Source: Planctomycetota bacterium (GTDB lineage: Bacteria > Planctomycetota > Planctomycetia > JALXBF01). From it: 64,000 bases of DNA. Under the pieces are notes generated by a model. The model was not told where the DNA came from. It saw nothing but the letters and a program-made list of their open reading frames with translations, and did not search any database. Location: NCBI GenBank assembly GCA_026991575.1, contig JALXBF010000065.1, positions 62,001-126,000 on the forward strand. Direction: 5' to 3'. The position numbers and the translations under genes were made by a program. The number at the start of each line of letters is the position of its first letter. The first letter of the stretch is position 1. Positions 36,432 to 44,091 of the stretch are shown here, one piece after another.

Positions 36432-36979
36432 GGCTTCATCCTCGCCGTCCCTGGCTGCTTCGTTGACCGGTTTCGGACGGGTTGGTTCACGCAGAACCCG
36501 CGTCCTGCCGCTTGCTCGGATCGCCGCTCAGAAGCGGCCGCGGTCGCCGCCTCGTCGGTTTGGCCGTCGCCGGAAGAGCACCTCAAATTCTACGGCACGG
36601 CTTCGATCTCCGAAGCAACCAGCCCCGGCACCGCTTCAGTCCGGCCGCCAGCCACCGCGGGTCGCTACCGACGGAGAACCGTCTGCGCGGCCGTGCACGC
36701 AAGCCAGGGCCCCAACTGCCCGTTGAGGGCGTGCCGGGCTCGCACGACCGTGGGCCCCATGCCCGCGAGCCAGAGCACAGCCGCCCCATCACGCGGCGTC
36801 AGACGGCTCTGTAGCGTCACGACGGTCGCCTGTCGGGGCCGATCACCTATCCCGGACGACCACGCGTACGCTCGATTGCGAGTCAGCGAAAGCATAGGAT
36901 ATGTTTGGGCTGGTTGGGTGGTTACGCCCACGGGGCTCATGCCAGACCGGTGAAAGGGTTGAGGCGTGAGGACGAGAGC
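36432..36979. other. Intergenic region between mfd and the acidic protein gene
   Basis: A 76-codon minus-strand frame (36665-36895) reads RQATVVTLQSRLTPRDGAAV and ALNGQLGPWLA, which looks somewhat protein-like. It lacks a ribosome site and a known family, so it is not called as a gene. The plus strand may hold a promoter for the acidic protein. Confidence 0.4.
36876..36905 (+). promoter_or_regulatory. Possible promoter for the acidic protein gene
   Basis: TTGCGA and TATGTT, each matching four of six consensus bases, are separated by 18 nt. The start would give a leader of about 70 nt. Evidence is weak. Confidence 0.35.
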
Positions 36980-37366
36980 ATGGCGCGGATCAGTCTGACA
37001 GGATTTGATCACCTCATGGCGGGATTGCTCGACGAGTGGCCGAAAGCATGGACCAGTCGGCTGGTCGGCCTGCTGGTCATCTGGGCCGCCAGTGACGAAG
37101 AAATCGACGAACCGGAGCCGGAGGAGGACGACGATTTGGACGAGGAGGAGCTGGCAGCGTACATGCAGGAGTCCTATGACGACGAGGAGGACTGGGACGA
37201 TGAGGCGGACTTTGAGGATGAGGAGCTCGATGAACTGGAAGAGTTCGACGCAATGGACGATGAGGATGATTGGGAGGAAGAAGACGAGTTCGACGAGACC
37301 TTCGACGAAGACGACGAGTTCCTGGACGAAGAAGAGTTTGAAGACTACGACGACGAAGAGTACTGA
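36980..37366 (+). CDS. Small highly acidic protein of unknown function
   Basis: The 128-residue product begins ARISLTGFDHLMAGLLDEW, a short neutral amphipathic region ending in LVGLLVIWAASDEE. The remaining 85 residues are almost all Asp and Glu with scattered Tyr, Trp, Phe and Met (for example EEDWDDEADFEDEEL). The ATG at 36980 has GTGAGGA seven bases upstream; a longer frame from 36905 would begin without such a site. The mix of acidic runs with aromatic residues resembles acidic tails that bind basic proteins, such as histone chaperones, RNA polymerase delta or DNA-mimic proteins, but no homology was recognised. It may instead bind calcium. The metallophosphoesterase gene starts 28 nt after its stop. 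Confidence 0.72.
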   Translation: MARISLTGFDHLMAGLLDEWPKAWTSRLVGLLVIWAASDEEIDEPEPEEDDDLDEEELAAYMQESYDDEEDWDDEADFEDEELDELEEFDAMDDEDDWEEEDEFDETFDEDDEFLDEEEFEDYDDEEY

Positions 37367-37393
37367 ACCAGCTGGAGGCACATCCGTCGTACG

Positions 37394-38314
37394 GTGACGG
37401 GACGCGGTTGGAGAAAGGTCTTACCCCGAACAAAGCGGGGGTTGGTTCGGACGGCTAGGCCACGAGTGGCTCGGGTTGCCGGCCGCTGGTGGGCACGGAT
37501 TGACTATGCGCGCCGCATCGAGCCGAGCTGGCTGACCGTTACCGAACTGGTTGTGCCCGTGCGCGACCTGCCGGAGGCCTTCGACGGCTTCCGCATTGCT
37601 CACCTCTCCGATTTCCATCTTCACGACCATGCGACGATCCAGCGTGCCAGTGAGGCGGTGCGACTGGCCAATGAGGCCAGGCCGGATTTGGTGGCGTTGA
37701 CGGGCGATTTTCTCCATGACGGGCACCGCGGTGTGGAACCGGCGGGACGCATCGCCGGCTCGCTGCGTGCCAAACATGGTGTCGTTGCCGTGCTCGGTAA
37801 CCATGACTGGGCCGTGCGCAGCTACTGGCTCCGCCGCTACCAGCTGCGCCACAAAGGACGCCGACATCTGAGACGGGCACTGATTCAGTCCTTGCAGAGC
37901 TACGGCGTACGTGTGCTGCGAAACGAGACACTGTTGATCGAGCGGGCAGGGCAGCGATTGGCCGTGGTGGGGCTGGAGGATCTCTGGAGTCGCAGGTGCG
38001 ATATGGACCGAGCCGTGGCACGGCTGGAGCACACTGTGCCGCGCGTCGTGCTCGCTCACAACCCGATGGCGATCGAGACACTGAACGGGCACCGCTGCGA
38101 TCTGATGCTGGCCGGGCACACGCACGGTGGGCAGATTAAGCTGCTGCAAAGGAAGGCGTTCGCGCTGGGCAAGGCCGTACGCCATTACCGAGCCGGTCTG
38201 TACCAGACAGACAGCGGGTGGCTGTACGTGACGACCGGCGTTGGCTGTGGCTCATTCCGCTTGCGCTACGGCGTGCGGCCCGAAATCGCCCTGGTGACCC
38301 TGGTCGCCGCATAA
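37394..38314 (+). CDS. YkuE-like metallophosphoesterase
   Basis: This calcineurin-like phosphoesterase has the dinuclear-metal motifs of the YkuE/UDP-diacylglucosamine-hydrolase-like group: HLSDFHLH, LTGDFLHDG, VLGNHDW, VLAHNP and LAGHTHGGQIKL. It hydrolyses a phosphoester or pyrophosphate; the substrate is unknown. A basic N-terminal region (about 40 residues) may contact membranes. The GTG start is uncertain because the nearest GGAGG lies about 15 nt away. The gene ends before a long gene-free stretch. It is probably in one transcript with the acidic protein gene. Confidence 0.85.
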   Translation: MTGRGWRKVLPRTKRGLVRTARPRVARVAGRWWARIDYARRIEPSWLTVTELVVPVRDLPEAFDGFRIAHLSDFHLHDHATIQRASEAVRLANEARPDLVALTGDFLHDGHRGVEPAGRIAGSLRAKHGVVAVLGNHDWAVRSYWLRRYQLRHKGRRHLRRALIQSLQSYGVRVLRNETLLIERAGQRLAVVGLEDLWSRRCDMDRAVARLEHTVPRVVLAHNPMAIETLNGHRCDLMLAGHTHGGQIKLLQRKAFALGKAVRHYRAGLYQTDSGWLYVTTGVGCGSFRLRYGVRPEIALVTLVAA

Positions 38315-38460
38315 GCTAGACCCACCCACCCCGCCTCGGTACGAGGCCGTCCGGTCATCTCGACCGAACCACTTCTAGCCAGGCGATGCGAGCGGTTTGG
38401 CTCCTTGTAGCACAAGCTATGCCAGATGGATGGCCGCGCGCAGAGGGGCGGCGTCGGTTG

Positions 38461-38822
38461 GTGTGAGCCCTGACGCAACGGCCCCGGGGAAATGCGTAGC
38501 ACGTCCCATGGCGTTTAGCGGTCGCGCCGCCCACCGCGCATGAGCCCAGCTGGCAGCGCTCGGAGCCCGAAGCGTGGTCCAACCCGCCCGATGTGGAAAC
38601 TCGGACACACCCCGGGCGGGAGCGGATGTGTTCCAGCGCTTGCACTCTCTCCGCCGGAGCGACGGTCGGTACGAGTGCCGACGAAACGGTGATGCAGGCG
38701 CTTGCCATGTTGGTGGGGCCTTTCGCCGACTCGGGGGCTAACAGACCGGACCGCTTGCTTCAACGGGTGGAAGATCCGCACGTCCGGCTCGGAGCGGGCC
38801 CCGGGCAACCGGGGCTTGCTAT
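38461..38822 (+). ncRNA. Candidate ORF-less group II intron or relic
   Basis: The stretch begins GTGTGAGCCC, fitting the GUGYG 5' consensus, and ends near GGGCTTGCTAT, fitting the AY 3' end. Near the 3' end it has ATCCGCACGTCCGGCTCGG, which resembles the 3' arm of domain V and the junction to domain VI. GCCCCGG-GCAA-CCGGGGC then forms a GNRA-capped hairpin like domain VI. An upstream stretch GACCGGAC can pair with GTCCGGCTC if one base is missing, so domain V may be damaged. CCCGCCCG and CGGGCGGG form another stem near 38580-38630. No reverse transcriptase frame exists inside. The boundaries and class are guesses; a structured RNA of another kind is possible. Confidence 0.45.
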
Positions 38823-38991
38823 GCCTTTCGGTTTGACGTGGGTGCCCGATTGGTTCGTTTCTCGCTTCGCCTGTCGCCAAAACCACGCTGGGCACCATCC
38901 CGACCGATGACACGACGCGACGCTGAAGCGCTGCCCGAGCTTGCCCGGTGTGCTCAAGAGCTGAAACGCGCCCCCGCCTGCGGGAGCGGGC

Positions 38992-39019
38992 TTTCCGGGT
39001 GCGGCCAGGCGCGTAGAAT
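38992..39019 (+). promoter_or_regulatory. Possible rpmA promoter
   Basis: TTTCCG and TAGAAT are 16 nt apart. The -10 is good and the -35 poor. The start would lie about 28 nt before the rpmA ATG. Confidence 0.35.
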
Positions 39020-39053
39020 TGTTCCGGAGAAACCTGGCAGTGAGGGTACGGAC

Positions 39054-39317
39054 ATGGCGCACAAGAAAGGGCAAGGGGCAAGCCGGAACGGCCGCGACTC
39101 CAATCCGAAGTACCTCGGCATCAAAGCATTCGCCGGCCAGTTCGTGAAGGCTGGCTCGATCATCGTGCGTCAACGCGGCACGAAGTTTAAGCCAGGCTTC
39201 AACGTGGGGCTTGGCCGGGACTACACGATCTTTGCACTGAAGCCCGGAATCGTCTACTTCGATCGCGGCGGGCGCCGCGTGAACGTGCGTCCGCTCGAAG
39301 AGGCGGCAGCCAACTGA
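39054..39317 (+). CDS. rpmA: 50S ribosomal protein L27
   Basis: L27 lies at the peptidyl transferase centre of the large ribosomal subunit. The 87-residue product opens [17 protein letters not shown], the conserved N-terminal arm, followed by [20 protein letters not shown] and the C-terminal [14 protein letters not shown]. The ATG at 39054 is preceded by GTGAGGGT. It is the usual L27 start, so the longer frame from 38838 is rejected. L27 is usually preceded by rplU (L21) and followed by obgE; here neither neighbours it. It is followed 34 nt later by a clear terminator, so it is probably transcribed alone. Confidence 0.97.
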   Translation: MAHKKGQGASRNGRDSNPKYLGIKAFAGQFVKAGSIIVRQRGTKFKPGFNVGLGRDYTIFALKPGIVYFDRGGRRVNVRPLEEAAAN

Positions 39318-39351
39318 ACGCTTTGGACCGATGGTCTAGCGCAGGCTAAAG

Positions 39352-39383
39352 CGACGCCGGCGGTGGCTGGCGTCGTTTTCTTT
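39352..39383 (+). terminator. Intrinsic terminator of rpmA
   Basis: CGACGCCGGC and GCTGGCGTCG pair as a 10-bp stem (one G-T) around GGTG, followed by TTTTCTTT. The next gene begins 18 nt later, so its translation needs read-through or a promoter inside this short gap. Confidence 0.85.
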
Positions 39384-39400
39384 GTCCCAGGGTGGCGACG

Positions 39401-40177
39401 ATGCTGCGGTTTGGCGTACGCGCGGAGTTGCTCAGCAAGTCGACCCGGACAGCCATCCGGCGGGCGGCATCGCTTGGGTTCGGCGCGGTGCAATTGACGG
39501 CTAGCGGGGAGCTGCATCCGGATGAGCTGTCGCGGACGGGTCGTCGAGAACTCCGCCATCTGCTGGCAACCCACGGACTGTCGCTCAGCGGCTGGTTCTA
39601 CCCGATGCGGTACGGGCTCGCCGATGAGACGGAGCTGGAGCGGCGGCTCGAGGAGCTACGCAAGACGCTGATCATGAGCTACGAGACCGGTGCCGGCTGT
39701 GTCGTCACCTCGATCGGCCGTGTGCCGCGTGACCCGGACCACCCGGCCCGGAAACTCATGGGTGAGGTGCTGCTCGATCTGGCCGAGTTTGCGGACCGGG
39801 CCGGCGGGGTGCTGGCGGCCGAGTCGGGCACGGAGCCGCTGGAGGTGCTGGCCGAGTTCCTCGCCGGCCTGGACCGTGGTACACTCCGCATCAACTACGA
39901 CCCGGCAGCGCTGCGGACCAGAGGCTACGAGCCGACAGCCGGGTTCTCTGCCGCCGTGCCCTTCTTGGTCCACTGCCACGCGTGGGACGTGACCGTGGAC
40001 GCATCCAGTGAGACGGGGCAGGTGGTCCCGCTCGGGCAAGGCGTCGTACCATGGCCCCAGGTTCTGGGACTGCTCCAGGAGGCCGACTACACGGGCTGGA
40101 TCGTCGTGGACCGGCTACCCGAGTCGGGTCCAGAGGCTGCCGGGGCTGCTCTTCAGTACCTCCGCTCGATTCGCTAA
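39401..40177 (+). CDS. Sugar phosphate isomerase/epimerase, xylose-isomerase-like TIM barrel
   Basis: The 258-residue product has the TIM-barrel outline of the family: MLRFGVRAELLSKST, RAASLGFGAVQLTA and EFADRAGGVLAAESGTEPLE. NYDPAALRT probably supplies the Asp metal ligand and HCHAWDV the His. The final part GWIVVDRLPESG replaces the usual GWIVVE motif, so the last Glu ligand is doubtful. The ATG at 39401 is preferred over the GTG at 39392 because AGGGTGG precedes it at a better distance. It lies between the rpmA terminator and a transporter gene. Confidence 0.8.
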   Translation: MLRFGVRAELLSKSTRTAIRRAASLGFGAVQLTASGELHPDELSRTGRRELRHLLATHGLSLSGWFYPMRYGLADETELERRLEELRKTLIMSYETGAGCVVTSIGRVPRDPDHPARKLMGEVLLDLAEFADRAGGVLAAESGTEPLEVLAEFLAGLDRGTLRINYDPAALRTRGYEPTAGFSAAVPFLVHCHAWDVTVDASSETGQVVPLGQGVVPWPQVLGLLQEADYTGWIVVDRLPESGPEAAGAALQYLRSIR

Positions 40178-40223
40178 AGTATGGCAGCCTTCTCGTGTAC
40201 CAGCAGGCCGGGAGTGTTGGTAA

Positions 40224-41885
40224 ATGACTCAGCGTGAACGTTGGGCTAGTCGCATCGGCTTGGTGCTGGCGATGGCCGGCAATGCCGTCGGCCTGGGCAA
40301 CTTCTTGCGCTTCCCCGGTCAGGTTGCCAGTAACGGCGGCGGCGCGTTCATGATCCCGTACTTCGTCTGCTTCCTCCTGATGGGCATCCCGCTGATGTGG
40401 CTGGAGTGGGGAATGGGTCGCTATGGCGGCATCCGTGGCCACGGCAGCACGCCGGGGATGTTCCACGTGATGTGGCGGTCGCCCATCGCCAAGTACCTTG
40501 GCGTCCTGGGCTTGTTCATCCCGTCGGTGATCCTGTTCTACTACTCCTATATCGCGAGCTGGACGCTGGGCTTTGCGCTGTTGAGTGCCCTTGGCCAGAT
40601 GCCCGAAGTTCCCCAGCAGCTCGATGCCAGCCGCTCGCCGGCAGAGATTAAGCAAGAAGTGCTTCAGCCGTTCGACTCCTTCCTGAAGGACTACGTAGGG
40701 GAGGGGAGCCAGTCGAGCGGCCGGTCCGCAGGCTCGCTCCTGCTGAAGCCGCGCGTTTTCGCCTACATCCTTTTCTGGGTGGTTGTGGCCCTGAATTACT
40801 GGGTCCTAGCCCGGGGGGTCGCCCGCGGCATTGAATTGCTGGCCAAGGTGGCCATGCCGCTGCTGTTTGTGCTGGCCATCGTTCTTGTGATACGCGTGCT
40901 GACGCTTGGTCAGGTCGTTCCGGGCGGACAGACGCCCGTGGACGGGCTGAACTTCATCTGGGAGCCACAATGGTTCATCGAGCGGGGCGGTCGCGAAGTG
41001 TTCGTACTGCTTGATCCGCAGACCTGGTTGGCGGCCGCCGGCCAGATCTTCTTCACGCTCAGCCTGGGCATGGGGGCGATCCAGTGTTACGCCAGCTACC
41101 TGCGCGAGGACGATGACGTGATGCTCACCGGGCTGTCCACCACGTCGGCCAATGAGTTCTGCGAGGTGGTTCTGGGCAGCTCGATCGCCATCCCAGCAGC
41201 AGTGGCCTTCTTCGGCATCATGGCCACCCGGGATATCGCCGAAGCCGGCACCTTCTACCTGGGATTCACATCCATGCCGGCGATCTTCAGCTACATCCAC
41301 TACGGCCAGTTCATGGCCGCGCTCTGGTTCCTGCTGCTGTTCTTCGCTGCGTTCACCTCAACGGTTGCCATGGCCCAGCCGTTTCTGGCATTCCTGCAGG
41401 ACGAGTTCCGCATCCCCCGGCAGAACGCAGTGGGCATTCTGGTGGCGCTGTGGGTTATCGGATCGCACGTTTGCATCTTCGTACGGCACGCCTGGCAGGT
41501 CATGGATTACTGGTCCGGCACGCTCGGTCCGCCGTTGATGGCACTGGTGGAGGTGATCCTGGTGATGTGGATCTTTGGCGGCCAGCGGATGTGGGAGGAG
41601 ATGCACAAGGGAGCGGAGCTACGAGCCCCGCGGTTCTTCTACTACGCCTCTCGCTACGTGACGCCGGTGATCCTGATTGCCATCTTCGCCGGCCTCGTGT
41701 ATCAGAAGATCACCGGCACGAATGAGCAAACCGGGCTAGAGGGCATGCCCGCTGGATCCATCGGCGTCTGGATCGCACGCGGCACACTGCTGGCGTTCGC
41801 GATCCTGTTGCTGTGGCTCATCTACCGGGCGTTCAACGGGACACACGGCGACGAGCGACAGAGCGGCGCGGCGGAGGCGAAATGA
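40224..41885 (+). CDS. NSS-family sodium:solute symporter
   Basis: The protein belongs to the neurotransmitter:sodium symporter (LeuT-fold) family, which imports amino acids or related solutes with Na+. The TM1 sequence GNAVGLGNFLRFPGQVASNGGGAFM holds the unwound substrate/Na+ site. About 12 hydrophobic segments follow, with the ASWTLGFALLS region and later FFTLSLGMGAIQCYASY. The 553-residue length is normal. ATG at 40224 follows the isomerase by 46 nt. Its stop overlaps the start of a 48-codon gene by four bases. The substrate is not clear from sequence. Confidence 0.92.
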   Translation: MTQRERWASRIGLVLAMAGNAVGLGNFLRFPGQVASNGGGAFMIPYFVCFLLMGIPLMWLEWGMGRYGGIRGHGSTPGMFHVMWRSPIAKYLGVLGLFIPSVILFYYSYIASWTLGFALLSALGQMPEVPQQLDASRSPAEIKQEVLQPFDSFLKDYVGEGSQSSGRSAGSLLLKPRVFAYILFWVVVALNYWVLARGVARGIELLAKVAMPLLFVLAIVLVIRVLTLGQVVPGGQTPVDGLNFIWEPQWFIERGGREVFVLLDPQTWLAAAGQIFFTLSLGMGAIQCYASYLREDDDVMLTGLSTTSANEFCEVVLGSSIAIPAAVAFFGIMATRDIAEAGTFYLGFTSMPAIFSYIHYGQFMAALWFLLLFFAAFTSTVAMAQPFLAFLQDEFRIPRQNAVGILVALWVIGSHVCIFVRHAWQVMDYWSGTLGPPLMALVEVILVMWIFGGQRMWEEMHKGAELRAPRFFYYASRYVTPVILIAIFAGLVYQKITGTNEQTGLEGMPAGSIGVWIARGTLLAFAILLLWLIYRAFNGTHGDERQSGAAEAK

Positions 41886-42028
41886 GCTGGAAGGCGATGC
41901 TGTTCATGGCGTTCGGATGGGCCATTGCCTGGGCCCTGTTCCTCTACTGCTTTGCGCGCATCCTGTTCGGGAACCATCCTAAGGTACCAGCAGAATCGGA
42001 CACTCACTCCAGCGACACCGCCAACTAG
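41882..42028 (+). CDS. Small single-span membrane partner of the NSS transporter
   Basis: The 48-residue product has one hydrophobic span (MLFMAFGWAIAWALFLYCFARILFG, about residues 6-30), then a polar C-terminal tail. The ATG overlaps the transporter stop as ATGA, so translation is coupled. Similar small proteins accompany other NSS transporters; MetS, paired with MetP in Corynebacterium, is the best-known example. No close sequence resemblance to MetS is claimed. The stop overlaps the convergent aat stop region by four bases. Confidence 0.75.
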   Translation: MSWKAMLFMAFGWAIAWALFLYCFARILFGNHPKVPAESDTHSSDTAN

Positions 42029-42699
42029 AAATGCACCGGTGCGCGGATTGCTGCGGCCAGCCGCCGCAGGTACTCCGAGCGAGGAATATTCGTTGCCCCG
42101 AACTGTTTCGTATGGTCATTGAGAATCTGCAGGTCCAGCAGAAGGAAGCCACGTTCGCGGAGCCGATCGACCAGCGCCACCAACGCCACTTTGGAAGCGT
42201 CCCGCTCCCGATAGAACTTCGACTCCGCCGCGAAGAAGCCACCAATGGCCACGCCGTACAAACCGCCCGCCAGCCGGCCATTTGACCAGACCTCGACACT
42301 GTGGGCATAGCCGGCTTCGTGCAACTGCGTGTACGCCGCGATCATCTCGTCGGTAATCCACTGACCGCGGCCGTGGACCTCCGCGCAGCTTTCCATTACC
42401 GTACGGAAGCACCGATCGAACGTGACTGAGAACTTACCCGAGCGTATCGTACGGCGCAGCCGCCGCGGAACATGGAAGCGATCAAACTCCAGTATCCCTC
42501 TCGGATCAGGCGACCACCACATGACCGGAAGCCCCTCTTCATACCAGGGAAACAGGCCTTTGGAGTACGCTTCCAGCAGCCGGGGGACGCTCAAGTCAGT
42601 ACCAATGGCTACCAAGCCTTCCGCATCGGCCTGCTCGGGCGAGGGCAGCGGATCGGAGGGGCGGATCAGAACGGGCCCTAACTCACCCGTGAAATCCAT
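42025..42699 (-). CDS. aat: Leucyl/phenylalanyl-tRNA--protein transferase
   Basis: Aat adds Leu or Phe from charged tRNA to proteins with basic N-termini, marking them for ClpAP degradation (N-degron pathway). The 224-residue product has the family's segments: LFPWYEEGLPVMWWSPDPRG, HGRGQWITDEMIAAYTQLHEAGYAHSVEVW and RDASKVALVAL. The usual GESMFS motif reads AAESKFYRE here, a variant. GAGG lies near the ATG. It converges on the transporter partner gene, with stops overlapping by four bases. No ClpS or ClpA gene is in the window. Confidence 0.94.
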   Translation of the reverse strand: MDFTGELGPVLIRPSDPLPSPEQADAEGLVAIGTDLSVPRLLEAYSKGLFPWYEEGLPVMWWSPDPRGILEFDRFHVPRRLRRTIRSGKFSVTFDRCFRTVMESCAEVHGRGQWITDEMIAAYTQLHEAGYAHSVEVWSNGRLAGGLYGVAIGGFFAAESKFYRERDASKVALVALVDRLRERGFLLLDLQILNDHTKQFGATNIPRSEYLRRLAAAIRAPVHF

Positions 42700-42818
42700 G
42701 ATGTCGCCACCTCGGCCACATGCTGTACCGTCGATCGAGACCTGTTACTCTATCGTACCGTCTTGGCCGAGGGATGTGTGGGGCCAGCGTCAGCCGGCGC
42801 CCGTCACTGACGAGGCAG

Positions 42819-43586
42819 CTATAGCAGCGTCTCCAGCAGCAGCCTCAATTTGCGTACCTCGGGTACGACGTCAAACGGAAGGGGAGGCTCGTTGACGTAC
42901 TCGATGCTGATTGCCCGCTGATAATCGCGCTGTGCCAGATAGGCGACGATCCGACTGTAGTCGATCTTTCCCTTGCCGATGGGCACCTGGTTCTGGTCCG
43001 GCTCTGTGCCGGCGTCGCGAAGTTGCACGTGTTCAACGAGTGGGTAGACGAGCTCAAAGCCCTCGCCCCGCTGCGGACCGCTCATGTAATGAGCGACGTC
43101 CAGAGTCAGTCCCAGCATCGTCACTGCTTCACACAGGGCACGGGCACCGTCGGCTGTCTCGGCGTGCCCGCCCGGCTGATTCTCGATGCACAGTGTCAGA
43201 CCTTCGGCGGTCGCGAGCCGCACGAACCGGCTGAGACGGTGAATCTCTGCCTCAAGAGGAACCGATCGCGGTGCCGCCGGGATCGTCAGCACGGTGGCCT
43301 TCAGCGAGTGGGCAAGGCGGCAGAGTTGACCAAATCGCTCCTCCGCCTCGTGCCCGCCATCCGCAGGGAACTCCGCATACACAGCGGGTACTGCGACCGC
43401 CGGCCCGGAGCGGAAGATCGCATGGATCCGGTCGGGGTCCTCCAGCGCCTGGCCAAGTGTTGGGTGGTTGGACGTGCGCTGCAGTAGGCCGAACTCAACA
43501 CCCCCGAACTCCAGCTCGGCGATCGTTTCCAACGCCCGCTCAAGCGGCCGATCCGAGAAACACAGCGTCGAACAGATCAAGTACAC
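42819..43586 (-). CDS. Sugar phosphate isomerase/epimerase, xylose-isomerase-like TIM barrel
   Basis: The 255-residue TIM barrel shows LTLCIENQPGGHAETADG (Glu), LTLDVAHYMSGPQRG (Asp/His), EHVQLRDAGTEPDQNQVPIGKG (His) and ISIEYVNEP (Glu) in the order of the family's metal site. The start is taken as GTG at 43586 because AAGGAGG stands six bases upstream, the best ribosome site in this area; a longer frame from 43619 would place that site inside the gene. It is about 120 nt from the aat gene. The substrate is unknown. Confidence 0.85.
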   Translation of the reverse strand: MYLICSTLCFSDRPLERALETIAELEFGGVEFGLLQRTSNHPTLGQALEDPDRIHAIFRSGPAVAVPAVYAEFPADGGHEAEERFGQLCRLAHSLKATVLTIPAAPRSVPLEAEIHRLSRFVRLATAEGLTLCIENQPGGHAETADGARALCEAVTMLGLTLDVAHYMSGPQRGEGFELVYPLVEHVQLRDAGTEPDQNQVPIGKGKIDYSRIVAYLAQRDYQRAISIEYVNEPPLPFDVVPEVRKLRLLLETLL

Positions 43587-44070
43587 GACCAACCTCCTTG
43601 CCACTGCTGGCGTCACCACGGCGGATTCTCAGCAATGCAACCGCCGCCGTCAACGCGGACTTGAGCCCGGGGCCCATGCAGCTTCTGCATCTTACCCGAG
43701 ACGGGTTGCCCCGAGGCGGGGCAGGCTGGTCCAGGGACCACTTCCGGACGCGCAGGGCCGTGCCGAGTGGGCCTGGGGCCCCATTCAGGTTGCGCGCTGG
43801 TGAACGGGGACAGGTTTGCGGGCGTGGGCCGCTGGGTTAGGCTAGGGTGATGCGTCTATCCATGACGTGATCGCGGGAAGCTGGTGCCCGGTCGGTCGTG
43901 CCCGGCCTGCTCGTCCACGCAGGCCGCCGGGTAAGAGAGTCGCTCGCGCACGGCTCAAGCCACCGTGGCAAGGCTACCGAGGCGGATTAACGTCGGGCAG
44001 GAACTCGGTACGGCCGGTCGTCTCGACCGGCCGATTCGCGCGATCGAAGACGCTCATGCACTGAGTCGTT
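43587..44070. other. Intergenic region between isomerase and sulfatase-like genes
   Basis: It contains a GC-rich hairpin (TGCCCCG-AGG-CGGGGCA, 43707-43723) and the first of two hairpins behind the sulfatase-like gene. No gene was recognised. Confidence 0.45.
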
Positions 44071-44091
44071 GCGTGATCGAAACGATCACGC
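44012..44091 (-). terminator. Two tandem 9-bp hairpins at the sulfatase-like gene end
   Basis: GCGTGATCG-AAA-CGATCACGC (44071-44091) overlaps the stop codon, and GGCCGGTCG-TCT-CGACCGGCC (44012-44032) follows 38 nt further. Both are perfect with three-base loops. Neither is followed by a T-run, so termination or 3'-end protection is an inference. Confidence 0.5.

Larger units (their letters stand above)
38315..39053. other. 739-nt gene-free region before rpmA
   Basis: A hairpin GCCTCG-GTA-CGAGGC lies at 38333-38347, just after the metallophosphoesterase stop, without a T-run. The middle carries the intron-like RNA. The final 220 nt lead into rpmA and hold its candidate promoter. No protein gene is supported. 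Confidence 0.5.

Noticed and set aside
36665..36895. 76-codon minus-strand frame upstream of mfd
   Set aside because: It looks partly protein-like but lacks a ribosome site and recognisable homology.
36665..37381. Hydrophobic minus-strand frame opposite the acidic gene
   Set aside because: Its Val/Leu/Ile-rich sequence is the expected antisense of Asp/Glu codons; the plus strand has the better ribosome site.
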